Shown in pieces: positions 8,721 to 17,485 of a stretch of 41,375 nucleotides of DNA. Under the pieces are notes generated by a model. That model was not told the DNA's origin, did no database searches, and saw only the letters and a program-made list of their open reading frames with translations. Within the stretch, counting starts at the first letter, position 1. Every line of letters begins with the position of its first letter. Source of the stretch: Methanobrevibacter curvatus (GTDB lineage: Archaea > Methanobacteriota > Methanobacteria > Methanobacteriales > Methanobacteriaceae); assembly GCF_001639295.1 (NCBI RefSeq), contig NZ_LWMV01000222.1, positions 1-41,375 on the forward strand, written 5' to 3'. A program made the position numbers and the translations under genes.

Positions 8721-9287
8721 ACTAAAAAGATAAATCCTAATTTTATATTAGTACAATTACCTGAACATATAGATTAAGGAAATTATAAAAATATATATGA
8801 GATAAGAAAAGAAAGAATAAGACGAGCAGGAGATAAAATCCTAAAAGAGTCCAATAACAAAGATTTAGATATAGGCTTCAAAGTTTTTAAATTAAATTCT
8901 TCTAATCTTAAAAAGTGGGAACCAGATTATGAAAAACCTGAACAATCTGTCCTTACTAGTATTAATAATATCAAAGAAGATAGAACCGAATTAGACTTAG
9001 TATATGAAATAATGATTAAATATGGAATTAATCTAACTTTACCAATTGAAGAATAGGAAATAACTAATAAAAAAATTTATTCAATTGGGTTTGGATCTTT
9101 ATTAATCTGTTTAGACGATAACATCACAAAAGAAATAGCTATTCTCTTAATTGAAAAAACAAAAGAACTGTCTCCAGAAACTACAAGAGTAGTCTTTAAA
9201 GACAATGACTTTGCAAGTGATAGTGATAAAACTAATATTAAAGAAACCTTAAAAATTAATAGTATTGATGAGTTTATCACTATTTAA
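8721..9287 (+). pseudogene. mod: 3' remnant of a type III mod gene (mod-4)
   Basis: The reading from NPNFILVQLPEHID through EIRKERIRRAGDKILKES, IGFKVFKLNSSNLKKWEPDY and SPETTRVVFKDN to DEFITI matches the last ~190 codons of the intact mod genes. In-frame stops occur after EHID and after LPIEE. Nothing of the catalytic N-terminus, GA tract or recognition region is present. The TumE/TumA-like pair lies where they should be, so it replaced or displaced them. It shows that the array once had at least five mod copies. Confidence 0.88.
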
Positions 9288-9377
9288 ATTATGACTTTTA
9301 TTTTTCAAACAAAAATCTAAAGATATGTTTTTATTTAAAAAGCAGATAATTATTTATATATGCTAAATCATATTTAT

Positions 9378-9405
9378 ATGTATAAATTAATATGTATAAA
9401 TTAAT
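9378..9405 (+). promoter_or_regulatory. two 14-bp direct repeats before vapBC-2
   Basis: ATGTATAAATTAAT is repeated back to back at 9378-9391 and 9392-9405 and overlaps TATA-like sequence, 20-45 bases before ATG 9425. A ribosome binding site GGTG follows at 9415-9418. Repeats over the TATA box fit an autoregulatory operator. The function is inferred. Confidence 0.4.
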
Positions 9406-9424
9406 AATTAATATGGTGTAAAAG

Positions 9425-9721
9425 ATGGAAACTAAAGATAGGTTAAGAACTACTTTAAATCTTGATAGAGATATTATTAATTCAATTAAAATCATTGCTG
9501 CAAATAAAAACTCTACACAAACTGAAATAATAACTGAATATCTTAAGAAAGGTTTAGAATTGGAAGATGAGAAAAATAAAATACCTGAAAACTTAATAGC
9601 TAATAAAAATACATACAACCCTGACCCTGAAAGAAGAATGAAATTTGCAGGAATTATTAAAACAAAAAAACCAGTTAACCTTACTAAAACATTAGAAGAA
9701 GTAAGGAAAATGGAGTATTGA
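9425..9721 (+). CDS. vapB: VapB-type ribbon-helix-helix antitoxin (copy 2)
   Basis: This protein has 98 residues. The N-terminus, RLRTTLNLDRDIINSIKIIAANKNSTQTEIITEYLKKGLEL, has the strand-helix-helix pattern of ribbon-helix-helix DNA-binding antitoxins. The rest is a charged tail (RRMKFAGIIKTKKPVNLTKTLEEVRKM) likely to contact the toxin. GGTG lies 6 bases before ATG 9425. It ends one base before vapC-2. Its sequence is clearly different from VapB-1, so the two VapBC units are separate acquisitions and not a recent duplication. Confidence 0.78.
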   Translation: METKDRLRTTLNLDRDIINSIKIIAANKNSTQTEIITEYLKKGLELEDEKNKIPENLIANKNTYNPDPERRMKFAGIIKTKKPVNLTKTLEEVRKMEY

Positions 9722-9722
9722 A

Positions 9723-10130
9723 ATGATTTTTTTAGATGCCAACTTTTTAATCCATTTATATGTTGAAAAGAATAAAGAGCATAAAAAAGCTAAGAAAATA
9801 TTAAAATCTTTTGGTGATGAAGAAGTATTAATCTCAAAACTTGTAATTACAGAAGTAATAACAGTTATGAACCTTAAACTAAAACAAGATATTAATTTAA
9901 TTTTAGAAGTTTATAAAGAATTAAATAGAGACTATAAAGTTCTAATAGATAATGATTTCTATGATGACGGATTAAAAATGCTTTCTAACGAATTAAAAGA
10001 AAATAAAAAAAGATTACCCCTATTTGATTGTATTTACATAGCTTTAATGAAAAAATTAGGAATAAAAAAAATAGCTACTTTTGACAAACATTTCAAAGGT
10101 ATAGACGGAATAGAAGTAATAGATAATTAA
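9723..10130 (+). CDS. vapC: VapC-type PIN-domain toxin (copy 2)
   Basis: This 135-residue PIN-domain ribonuclease has all the usual acidic positions visible: Asp5 in MIFLDANFLIHLYV, Glu in ITEVITVM, Asp in LPLFDCIYIALMKKLG, and Asp in IATFDKHF. It is therefore expected to be catalytically competent, unlike VapC-1, where Asp5 is Glu. It starts one base after the vapB-2 stop, and its own stop lies 27 bases before mod-3, so toxin, antitoxin and methyltransferase form an apparent operon. Confidence 0.82.
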   Translation: MIFLDANFLIHLYVEKNKEHKKAKKILKSFGDEEVLISKLVITEVITVMNLKLKQDINLILEVYKELNRDYKVLIDNDFYDDGLKMLSNELKENKKRLPLFDCIYIALMKKLGIKKIATFDKHFKGIDGIEVIDN

Positions 10131-10157
10131 TGAGAATTTTAAATAAGTTGTGATAAA

Positions 10158-12112
10158 ATGATAGAATCAAAATTAAATGGAGAAAGCTTGGATATATTAA
10201 ATGAAAACATAATTAAACTTAAAGAACTATTTCCAGAAATAGTAACAGAAAATAAAATAGACTTTGATAAATTCAAACAAATCTTTGGAGAATATATTGA
10301 GGAATCAAATGAAAGATATAATTTCACTTGGCATGGAAAATCAAAAGCTATTCAAATAGCTCAATCACCATCAACAGGAACCTTAATACCGTGTAAAGAA
10401 GAAAGTAAAAATTGGGACACCACAGAAAACTTATACATTGAAGGAGATAATTTAGAAGTTCTTAAATTACTTCAAAAGTCTTATTATGGTAAAATTAAGA
10501 TGATTTATATTGATCCTCCGTATAATACAGGAAAAGATTTTGTATATCCTGATAATTACAAAGATAATCTTGAACATTATCTCGAAATGACGGGGCAGGT
10601 CGCACCTAGAAATTCAGGAGAGAGAGAGAGAGCATTGGTATTAAATTAAGTTCAAACTCAGAAAAAGATGGAAGATTTCATACAAACTGGCTAAATATGA
10701 TGTATCCTCGCTTGAAATTAGCGAGAAATCTTTTAACTAATGATGGAGTTATTTTTATAAGTATTGACGATAATGAATTGAATAACCTTATGAAAATTTC
10801 TGATGAAATTTTTGGAAAAAGCAATTTAGTTACTATAATCACAATTAAAACAGGTGGACCTGGTGGTTTTAAATCTAAAGCCAATAAACCAGTTAAAGTA
10901 AAAGAATTTGTGTTGATTTATGCCAAGAATATAGAATATTATAATTACATTTCTACTTTCGTTGAAAAAAGTGGAAAATGGGACACTCATTTCAATAGCT
11001 TTTATGATCATGAATCAAATCAAGTTTTTCCTTTGATTGAAATTTTGAAGAAGAAAAAAATTGTTAATGAAAATACAAAATTATCTGATTTATCTCTTAA
11101 TCAAAAAGAATTCCAAGATTTTTATAGAAAATATAAAAGTAATATCTTTGACACCAAGTTTTATAAAGATTCAGAAGAAAAAAATAAATCATTACAATCA
11201 AAAGATGAAGTTATTATCCATAAGCGAACTGATGGGAGGAAACTATATCTGTTAAATGGTAGATTATTAAATTTTTTAGAAACCTCATTTAAACCAATCA
11301 ATACTACTGGAACAAAGGCAATTACCACTCCTTTGTCAGATATATGGGAGGATTTACCATATAATAATATACAAAATGAATCGAATATTCCTACATTTAA
11401 AAGTGGACAAAAACCATTAAATTTGATTAAGCGGATGTTATCTATGACAGACACTAATAATCAAATAATTCTTGATTTTTTTTCAGGATCTTCAACTACT
11501 GCTCATGCAATTTTAGAATTAAATGCTTTAGATAATTATAAACGAAAATTTATCATGGTGCAAATCCCAGAACCTATTGAATCAAAAGAAGAATTATATA
11601 AAGAAGGCTTTTTCAATATTGCTGAAATAGGTAAAGAAAGAATAAGAAGAGCAGGAGATAAAATCATAGAAAAGTCAAATAATAACGATTTAGACACAGG
11701 TTTCAAAGTTTTTAAGTTATATTCTTCGAATCTTAAAAAATGGGATCCTGATTATAAAGATCCTGAACAGGCTTTACTTACAAGTGGAGATAACATCAAA
11801 GAAGATAGGACAGAATTAGACCTAATATATGAAATAATGCTTAAATATGGTATTGATTTAACATTACCAATAAAAGAATTTGAATTAAATAATAAAAAAA
11901 TATACTCAATAGGATTCGGTTCTTTATTAATTTGTTTAGATAATAACATCACAAAAGAAATAGCTACGGAAATAATTAAACTAAAAAAAGAATTATCACC
12001 TGAAACTACAAGAATTGTTTTCAAAGATAATGGCTTTGCAAGTGATAGTGACAAAACTAATATAAAAGAAACTCTAAAAACTAATAATATTGATGAATTT
12101 ATAACGATTTAA
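10158..12112 (+). CDS. mod: phase-variable type III DNA methyltransferase Mod-3 (frame OFF)
   Basis: This is the third near-complete Mod, about 651 codons if joined. The N-terminal part, 10158-10649, contains intact DPPYNTGKDF and ends after a (GA)7 tract. The remainder is read in a second frame: GIKLSSNSEKDGRFHTNWLNMMYP, a long unique recognition region (IITIKTGGPGGFKSK... to LNLIKRML), motif I DFFSGSSTTAHA near 11470, and the shared C-terminus ending FITI. The catalytic and SAM-binding motifs look sound, so it should be active in the ON phase (6 or 9 units). It is the copy closest to res. A separate C-terminal product could start at ATG 10697. Confidence 0.9.
10618..10632 (+). repeat. (GA)7 tract inside mod-3
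   Basis: Seven GA units plus G lie in the same flanking sequence as the other two tracts. The register is two bases out, the same phase as (GA)13 and (GA)4. Confidence 0.88.
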
Positions 12113-12191
12113 TATAACTATTATTTTGTTCCGAATTTTTTAAAAAAGTTTGAAAGTGACTCTAAAAACTAATAATAAAGTAGTGGTTTTA

Positions 12192-12620
12192 ATGGAAGAA
12201 AATAATTTTGAAATGAAAAATATATTGTTATATATGAGTAGTGAATGTTCTATAACATTAAAAGTTATTATAGATAATATGAATGAGATAATGTTGACTA
12301 CACAGAAAACAATAGTAAATTTATTTAATGTTGCTACTAAAAAGGCGAGTAAACATTTAAATAATATTTTTGAAGATGGTGGGCTCGATAAATCAGAAAT
12401 AACATTCAATGTGAACAATTCCACTATTGGTGGAAGTCTTATTATTAATCCTGAATCAACTAAACAACCAATATTATATGATTTTGATGCGATTATATCT
12501 GTAGGATAGAGAGTTAACTCAAAAAAAGCTACATTTTTTAGAAAATGGGCAAATAAAATGTAAAAATTAGTGTAAAAAATTAATTACAAGGAATATATTA
12601 AAAATAACGGAGTAATGAGT
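12192..12620 (+). pseudogene. RhuM-family virulence protein remnant
   Basis: The reading MEENNFEMKNILLYMSS, then LTTQKTIVNLFNVATKKASKHLNNIFEDGGLD, then LYDFDAIISVG matches the N-terminal part of RhuM-family proteins (typically NFEILLYQ..., MAELFDVS..., HIKNIFEDGEL, YNLDAIISVGYRVNS). The stop after ISVG is followed in the same frame by RVNSKKATFFRKWANKM and KINYKEYIKN, i.e. the next RhuM segment, so the TAG is a nonsense mutation, and further stops follow. Only about the first third is left before res begins. An 18-bp copy of the mod 3' end (ACTCTAAAAACTAATAAT, 12159-12176) sits just upstream. Confidence 0.7.
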
Positions 12621-12622
12621 AA

Positions 12623-15601
12623 ATGAAACTAAAATTTGATTCAAACTTAAAATATCAAAATGATGCAGTCTCAGCAGTAGTCAATTTATTTGAAGGGCAA
12701 AATTCAATGCTATCCTATTTCACTGTAACAGGACAACTTTCTCTAGATAGTACAGTTCAAGGTGTAGCTAATAAATTGGATATCAGTCCAGATGAAGACA
12801 TATTAAATAATTTAAGAGATATACAGAGTAAAAATCAATTACCTCCTAGTGAAAACTTATCCTCTTCTACAATGGACTTTAACATTGAAATGGAAACTGG
12901 AACTGGTAAAACTTATGTTTATTTAAAAACTATATTCGAATTAAATAAAAAATATGGATTTACAAAGTTCATTATTGTTGTTCCAAGTTTAGCTATTAAA
13001 GAAGGAGTTTATAAATCAATAAATATTACAAAAAACCACTTTAAAGGATTATATGATAATGTAATTTATGATTCATTTATTTATGATAGTCAAAAGCTTG
13101 AACAAGTTAGAAATTTTGCTGTAAACAGTAATATTCAAATTATGGTAATAAATATTGATGCATTTAGAAGAAGCTTCACAGATCCTTCAAAAGAAACTAG
13201 TGCTAATATCATACATAGGCCTAATGATAAGTTAAATGGTTGGAAACCTATTGAACTTATTCAAGAAACTAACCCTATTGTTATTATTGATGAGCCTCAA
13301 TCTGTAGCTAATACTCCTAAAGCTAAGGAAGCTATTGAATCTCTGAATCCATTATGTACTTTAAGATATTCTGCAACACATAGTGAAATTCAAAACTTAA
13401 TATACAGATTAGATGCAATTAATGCTTATGAAATGAATTTAGTTAAACAAATTGAAGTAGCTTCTTTTGAATCCTTAGATTATCATAATAAAGCTTATAT
13501 GAAATTAATTTCTGTAGATAATAAAAAATCTCCTATAACTGCTAAAATTGAAATTGACCAATATAAAAATGGGAATGTTAAAAGAAAAGTTTGTACTGTT
13601 AAACAAGGGGATGATCTCACATCAACAAAACTTGGAAACAGAGACATTTATGAAGGTTACACAGTAAATGAAATTTATTGTGGTGAAGGAAATGAATATG
13701 TTGATTTTACAAACAGAGAAGAAACATTAACAATTGGAAAAGTTGTTGGTGATATAGATGATTTTGTTGTAAAAAGACAACAGATTAGAAAAACAATTGA
13801 GGAACATTTAGATAAAGAACTAATCTTAACAAAGAAAGGAATTAAAGTTTTAAGTTTATTTTTTATAGATAAAGTAGCTAATTATAGGACTTATGATGAG
13901 GAAGGAAATCCTCAAAAAGGACCATATGCTCTAATGTTTGAAGAGGAATATAATAAATTAAGTCAAAAACAAAAATTCAGTGCTTTAAAAGATGTGGACA
14001 TTGAAACACCTGTTGAGAAAATTCACAATGGTTACTTTTCTATTGATAAATCTGGTAAAAATAAAGGTAAATTTAAAGATACAAAAGGCAATACATTAGC
14101 TGATGATGATACATATTCGCTTATAATGAAAGATAAAGAAAGACTTTTAAGTTTTGATAGTCCTTTAAGATTTATTTTTTCCCACTCAGCATTAAAAGAA
14201 GGTTGGGATAATCCTAATGTTTTCCAAATTTGCACATTAAATGAAACAAAATCCACTATGAAAAAAAGACAAGAAATTGGAAGAGGATTAAGATTATGTG
14301 TTAATCAAGAAGGAGACAGAGTTCATAATAATGACATTAATATTTTAACTGTTATGGCTAATGAAAGCTATGAGGATTTTGCAAAAACTCTTCAAAAAGA
14401 AATGGAACAAGAAGCAGGAATTAAATTTGGAATTATTGAAAAATATACTTTTTCTCATCTTAGAATGGAAAATAAAAAAGGAGAAGTTAAAACTATTGAT
14501 AAAGTAGGATCTAATGACATTTTTAACTTCTTTAAAGAGAAAAAATATATTAATGGCAAAGGTAAAATATTGGATACTCTAAAATTAGATCTTAAAAATA
14601 AAAAAGTGGAAGTTCCTAAAAGATATGAAGCTATATCTAGCTCAATTGTTGATATAGTTAAAAGAAAAATTGGTGGAACTATTATTAAGCCTGCACGCCA
14701 AAAAAGAGAAGTCAAAATAAACCATAAAGTATTTTCATCTCCTGATTTTGAAAAAATTTGGAATAAAATAAAATTCAAAACAACTTATGAAGTTGAATTT
14801 GATAGTGATGAATTAATAGATAAATGTTCAAATGCATTAAAAGAGGATTTAGATATAAAACCACCTAAATTAATTTATACAAAAGCAGGAATTAATGTTA
14901 AAGCAGAAGGTGTTGTGGTATCAGAAAAAGGAAGGCTAACAGTTCACTCAGAAGAATATGAAATTGCTTTACCTGATATTGTTACATTTCTTCAAAATGA
15001 AACTTATCTAACAAGAAAAACAATTGTAGATGTTTTAATTAAAAGTGGAACATTAGAACAGTTTAAAAAGAATCCTCAAGAGTATATGGAAAGCTCTTTA
15101 AAAATTATTTCCCGAGAAATGAAGCATATGCTTGTTGATGGAATAAAATACAGAAAAATAGAAGATGATTATTATTGTCAAAATCTATTTAAAAATGAAG
15201 AGTTATATGGTTACCTCTCAGAAGATGAAAAAATAAATAATTTAATAGAAAGTGATAATTCAGTTTATGATTATGTTAGATATGATTCAAATATTGAGAA
15301 AGAATTTGCAGAAAGACTTGAAGATGATGAAAATGTTTTAGTTTATACAAAACTACCTGGATGGTTTAAAATAAACACTCCAATTGGTAAATATAATCCT
15401 GATTGGGCTGCTTTACTTGAAGATGATGGTGAGGAAAAGATGTACTTTGTTGTAGAAACTAAAGGGAATGTTGATCCAGAAACACTTAGACCAACTGAAA
15501 AAGATAAAATTACTTGTGGTAAGAAACATTTTGAAGCTATTGATAAAAATATTAACTTTGAAGCCGTGGATAGTTATGAAACTTTTAAAGAAAAAGCTTA
15601 G
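12623..15601 (+). CDS. res: type III restriction enzyme subunit Res (intact)
   Basis: This 992-residue ATP-dependent restriction subunit carries the superfamily 2 helicase motifs in order: Walker A ETGTGKT at ~91-97, DEPQ (motif II) at ~223-226, YSAT (motif III) after 250, HSALKEGWDNPNVFQIC (motif V) near 525-540, and QEIGRGLRL (motif VI). The C-terminal PD-(D/E)XK endonuclease has PDW at ~926 and ETK at ~945-947. It translocates or slides on DNA after Mod recognises an unmethylated site, then cuts. GGAG lies about 10 bases before ATG 12623. It is the only res in the window and presumably serves whichever Mod is ON. No frameshift or stop is seen, so restriction capacity is kept although all mod genes are in the OFF frame. 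Confidence 0.95.
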   Translation: MKLKFDSNLKYQNDAVSAVVNLFEGQNSMLSYFTVTGQLSLDSTVQGVANKLDISPDEDILNNLRDIQSKNQLPPSENLSSSTMDFNIEMETGTGKTYVYLKTIFELNKKYGFTKFIIVVPSLAIKEGVYKSINITKNHFKGLYDNVIYDSFIYDSQKLEQVRNFAVNSNIQIMVINIDAFRRSFTDPSKETSANIIHRPNDKLNGWKPIELIQETNPIVIIDEPQSVANTPKAKEAIESLNPLCTLRYSATHSEIQNLIYRLDAINAYEMNLVKQIEVASFESLDYHNKAYMKLISVDNKKSPITAKIEIDQYKNGNVKRKVCTVKQGDDLTSTKLGNRDIYEGYTVNEIYCGEGNEYVDFTNREETLTIGKVVGDIDDFVVKRQQIRKTIEEHLDKELILTKKGIKVLSLFFIDKVANYRTYDEEGNPQKGPYALMFEEEYNKLSQKQKFSALKDVDIETPVEKIHNGYFSIDKSGKNKGKFKDTKGNTLADDDTYSLIMKDKERLLSFDSPLRFIFSHSALKEGWDNPNVFQICTLNETKSTMKKRQEIGRGLRLCVNQEGDRVHNNDINILTVMANESYEDFAKTLQKEMEQEAGIKFGIIEKYTFSHLRMENKKGEVKTIDKVGSNDIFNFFKEKKYINGKGKILDTLKLDLKNKKVEVPKRYEAISSSIVDIVKRKIGGTIIKPARQKREVKINHKVFSSPDFEKIWNKIKFKTTYEVEFDSDELIDKCSNALKEDLDIKPPKLIYTKAGINVKAEGVVVSEKGRLTVHSEEYEIALPDIVTFLQNETYLTRKTIVDVLIKSGTLEQFKKNPQEYMESSLKIISREMKHMLVDGIKYRKIEDDYYCQNLFKNEELYGYLSEDEKINNLIESDNSVYDYVRYDSNIEKEFAERLEDDENVLVYTKLPGWFKINTPIGKYNPDWAALLEDDGEEKMYFVVETKGNVDPETLRPTEKDKITCGKKHFEAIDKNINFEAVDSYETFKEKA

Positions 15602-15618
15602 AAATTAATAGAATATTA

Positions 15619-15800
15619 TTCTATTAGTATTATTTTTCCATAAATTAAATAATGAATGAAAATTTAAAAACAATATTAATAAGTAACAATGCGATTCCAA
15701 AACCACCAATTAGCCCAGTAACAAACCTTAAATATTATTACTTCTCTTAAATAAAATATTGACTAAACCCATCTAAAATCATAGGTATTAATAAAATAAT
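15619..15800 (-). pseudogene. 3' fragment of a DUF2085 membrane-protein gene
   Basis: About 180 bases match 25130-25310, the end of the DUF2085 gene and its downstream flank, with scattered substitutions and small indels. Both match boundaries are sharp (TTCTAT at the left, AATAAAATAAT at the right). The intact gene is 9.5 kb downstream in the same orientation, so the region between the two is bracketed by a direct repeat. Confidence 0.8.
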
Positions 15801-15935
15801 TCATCAACAAAATCCACAACAAAACGAGAAACATGATCTTCAGGAACATAAAAAGAATGAACCTTGGAAATCCACTTCTCTTGACCAACATCAGATTTAA
15901 CTAACTCATAAAAAATTACCAACAAAATCCAAAAT
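15788..15935 (-). pseudogene. coding fragment of unknown family
   Basis: An open frame of about 49 codons without a start reads FYELVKSDVGQEKW, then ISKVHSFYVPEDHVSRFVV, then DFVDELFY and stop. The composition and codon use look like genuine coding sequence and resemble the C-terminus of a larger protein. I do not recognise the family. It is fused directly to the DUF2085 fragment, marking a rearrangement junction. Confidence 0.4.
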
Positions 15936-15982
15936 CAACTAAATAAATATATATAAGTCATTATATATAATTTAACGAAAAT

Positions 15983-16050
15983 TAGACTTTTGATCATGAA
16001 TCGTAATGAAAAAAATCTTAAGATCAAGGATTCAAATCCCTCCAAGTCCG
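15983..16050 (+). other. degenerate tRNA-like sequence
   Basis: AAGGATTCAAATCCCTCCAAG resembles a tRNA T-arm plus the 3' acceptor strand, and AAGTCCG at 16044-16050 can pair in part with TAGACTT at 15983-15989 (five of seven). The middle does not form a proper D-arm or anticodon arm, and the T-stem has a mismatch next to the loop. It may be a decayed tRNA or a tRNA 3'-end fragment left by an integrase-type element. It is not a functional tRNA. Confidence 0.25.
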
Positions 16051-16285
16051 TTTATTATTTTTCATGTGTATGTGTTTTTTTACTGTGAGGATGTCCAATA
16101 ATTCAAAATTTTTAAATTTTAGATAATTTAAAATTGGTTTTAAAATTGATTAAATTTAGTATAACTATTAATTACAACTTTATTTAGTAAAATAATACTT
16201 AATAAATTATAAATTTATATTTGAATAGTAATTTACTGATTAAATTAATTTTAAATAAATTAATTTTTTTCATGAAATTAATCAT

Positions 16286-16313
16286 GGGACATCTTCATGT
16301 GGGATGTCTTTTT
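16286..16313 (+). terminator. hairpin followed by T-run
   Basis: GACATC at 16288-16293 pairs with GATGTC at 16303-16308 around a 9-base loop, followed by TTTTT. A related GGATGTCC occurs at about 16088. No coding sequence lies directly upstream, so it may end a non-coding transcript or be incidental. Confidence 0.3.
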
Positions 16314-16433
16314 CATTAACCATTTTGGATTTATTCTTCGGCAATTAATTATATATTCCTAAAAATTAATATAATAATTTATAATAAAAATTGTAATAAT
16401 TTTATTTAAATTAATAGATTAAAAAGTGAAAGT

Positions 16434-17075
16434 ATGGAAAAAAGAATTAGATATTGCCAATACTGTGGAGAACCAATAAAAAATGAAAACACTCTCTTTT
16501 GTGAAAAGTGCGGGAAAAAGTTGGTTGAACGAGAAGTTAAGGAATATGTTCCTGAAAAAAGTGACGATCAAATAGTATACCATAAAAACAAATATTTGGC
16601 TACAATTTTATCTTTATATCCAGGTTTAGGACAATTACATAATGGACAAATACTGAAAGGGCTTGTATTTATTGTAATCTCATTAATATTGGTCAATTTA
16701 CAATATTCTCAATTAATTGGACAAAGTATCCAAGATACTTTTTCTTGGTTATCCTTTATTTTTCGTGTTTACAATATGTATGACGCCTATAAAACTGCAT
16801 CAGATATTAATAGAGACAATGGAAACTATTTCTATAATGAAAACCTAAAAAATAGAATTTTAGCTAATAAAAATGGAATTGTAGAAAAACTTCATCAATT
16901 GGATATTACTATTAGTAACTATTTTCACGATATGGATTATAATGGAAAAAAGACTGTTTCTGTTGGAAAAATAATATTAATCTTTGTAGTATCACTGTTT
17001 ATGGATGATGGAATAACATACTTATTACATGTGCCAGATATTACTTGGGATAACTTTTGGTACTATGCTAAATAA
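16434..17075 (+). CDS. zinc-ribbon membrane protein
   Basis: This 213-residue protein begins with a zinc ribbon, CQYCGEP...FCEKCGKK (residues ~8-28, two CxxC pairs). A linker leads to a hydrophobic hairpin that starts with YPGLGQLHNGQILKGLVFIVI (~59-80) and continues NLQYSQLIG...FSWLSFIFRVYNMYDAYK. This matches the PGLGQ(F/L)xNGxxxKGL signature common in archaeal zinc-ribbon/TM2-like membrane proteins. A last hydrophobic helix lies at ~182-197 (VGKIILIFVVSLFM). The protein is probably anchored in the membrane with the ribbon in the cytoplasm. It stands alone between AT-rich spacers. The function is unknown. Confidence 0.75.
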   Translation: MEKRIRYCQYCGEPIKNENTLFCEKCGKKLVEREVKEYVPEKSDDQIVYHKNKYLATILSLYPGLGQLHNGQILKGLVFIVISLILVNLQYSQLIGQSIQDTFSWLSFIFRVYNMYDAYKTASDINRDNGNYFYNENLKNRILANKNGIVEKLHQLDITISNYFHDMDYNGKKTVSVGKIILIFVVSLFMDDGITYLLHVPDITWDNFWYYAK

Positions 17076-17185
17076 ATTTTTAAAATAAAAAAATAATAAA
17101 AATAATAAAAATTAAGTTTTAATTGAAATCAGGACTTTTGTACCAAAACAGATAAATTTATATTGTATGCTTTTAATATTAGTAA

Positions 17186-17230
17186 TGTCGATAGTATTTG
17201 TTGTTTTCAGATTATAAATATCTATCGACA
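17186..17230. repeat. 45-base inverted repeat (hairpin)
   Basis: TGTCGATAG at 17186-17194 is repeated as its reverse complement at 17222-17230, with further pairing inside (TATTT/AAATA). It could be a terminator or a protein-binding site; its oligo-T tail is weak. Confidence 0.45.
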
Positions 17231-17349
17231 CTTCTATTTAACTTTCACTATTTAATTTTCGCTTAAAATCTCTGAAGTATGATTTAAAGTGTATAAAACC
17301 TTAAAGGGCTGTTTCAAGTGTAAAAAAGTCTCAGGAGGCGAAATAGTAG

Positions 17350-17401
17350 TATAAAATTATAATATAAAATTATAATATAAAATTATAATATAAAATTATA
17401 A
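17350..17401. repeat. four tandem copies of a 13-bp unit
   Basis: TATAAAATTATAA is repeated four times without interruption, 85 bases before the zinc-finger gene at 17486. Each unit contains a TATA-box-like core, so copy number could change promoter strength. Two similar CTCAGGA(G/T)GC words flank the array (about 17330 and 17420). Confidence 0.7.
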
Positions 17402-17485
17402 TGTTATATTGCTAAAAATCTCAGGATGCAGTTATTTTACAGAGCCAAAAAAACATATTATTATTAATTATTGGAGGAATAAAAA

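Noticed and set aside
11061-11255. Plus-strand open frame in another frame within mod-3
   Set aside because: It lies wholly inside the mod-3 recognition region, whose main frame is open and continuous.
17350-17401. Tandem repeats considered as a CRISPR array
   Set aside because: The units are 13 bases, directly adjacent and without unique spacers; no cas genes are in the window.
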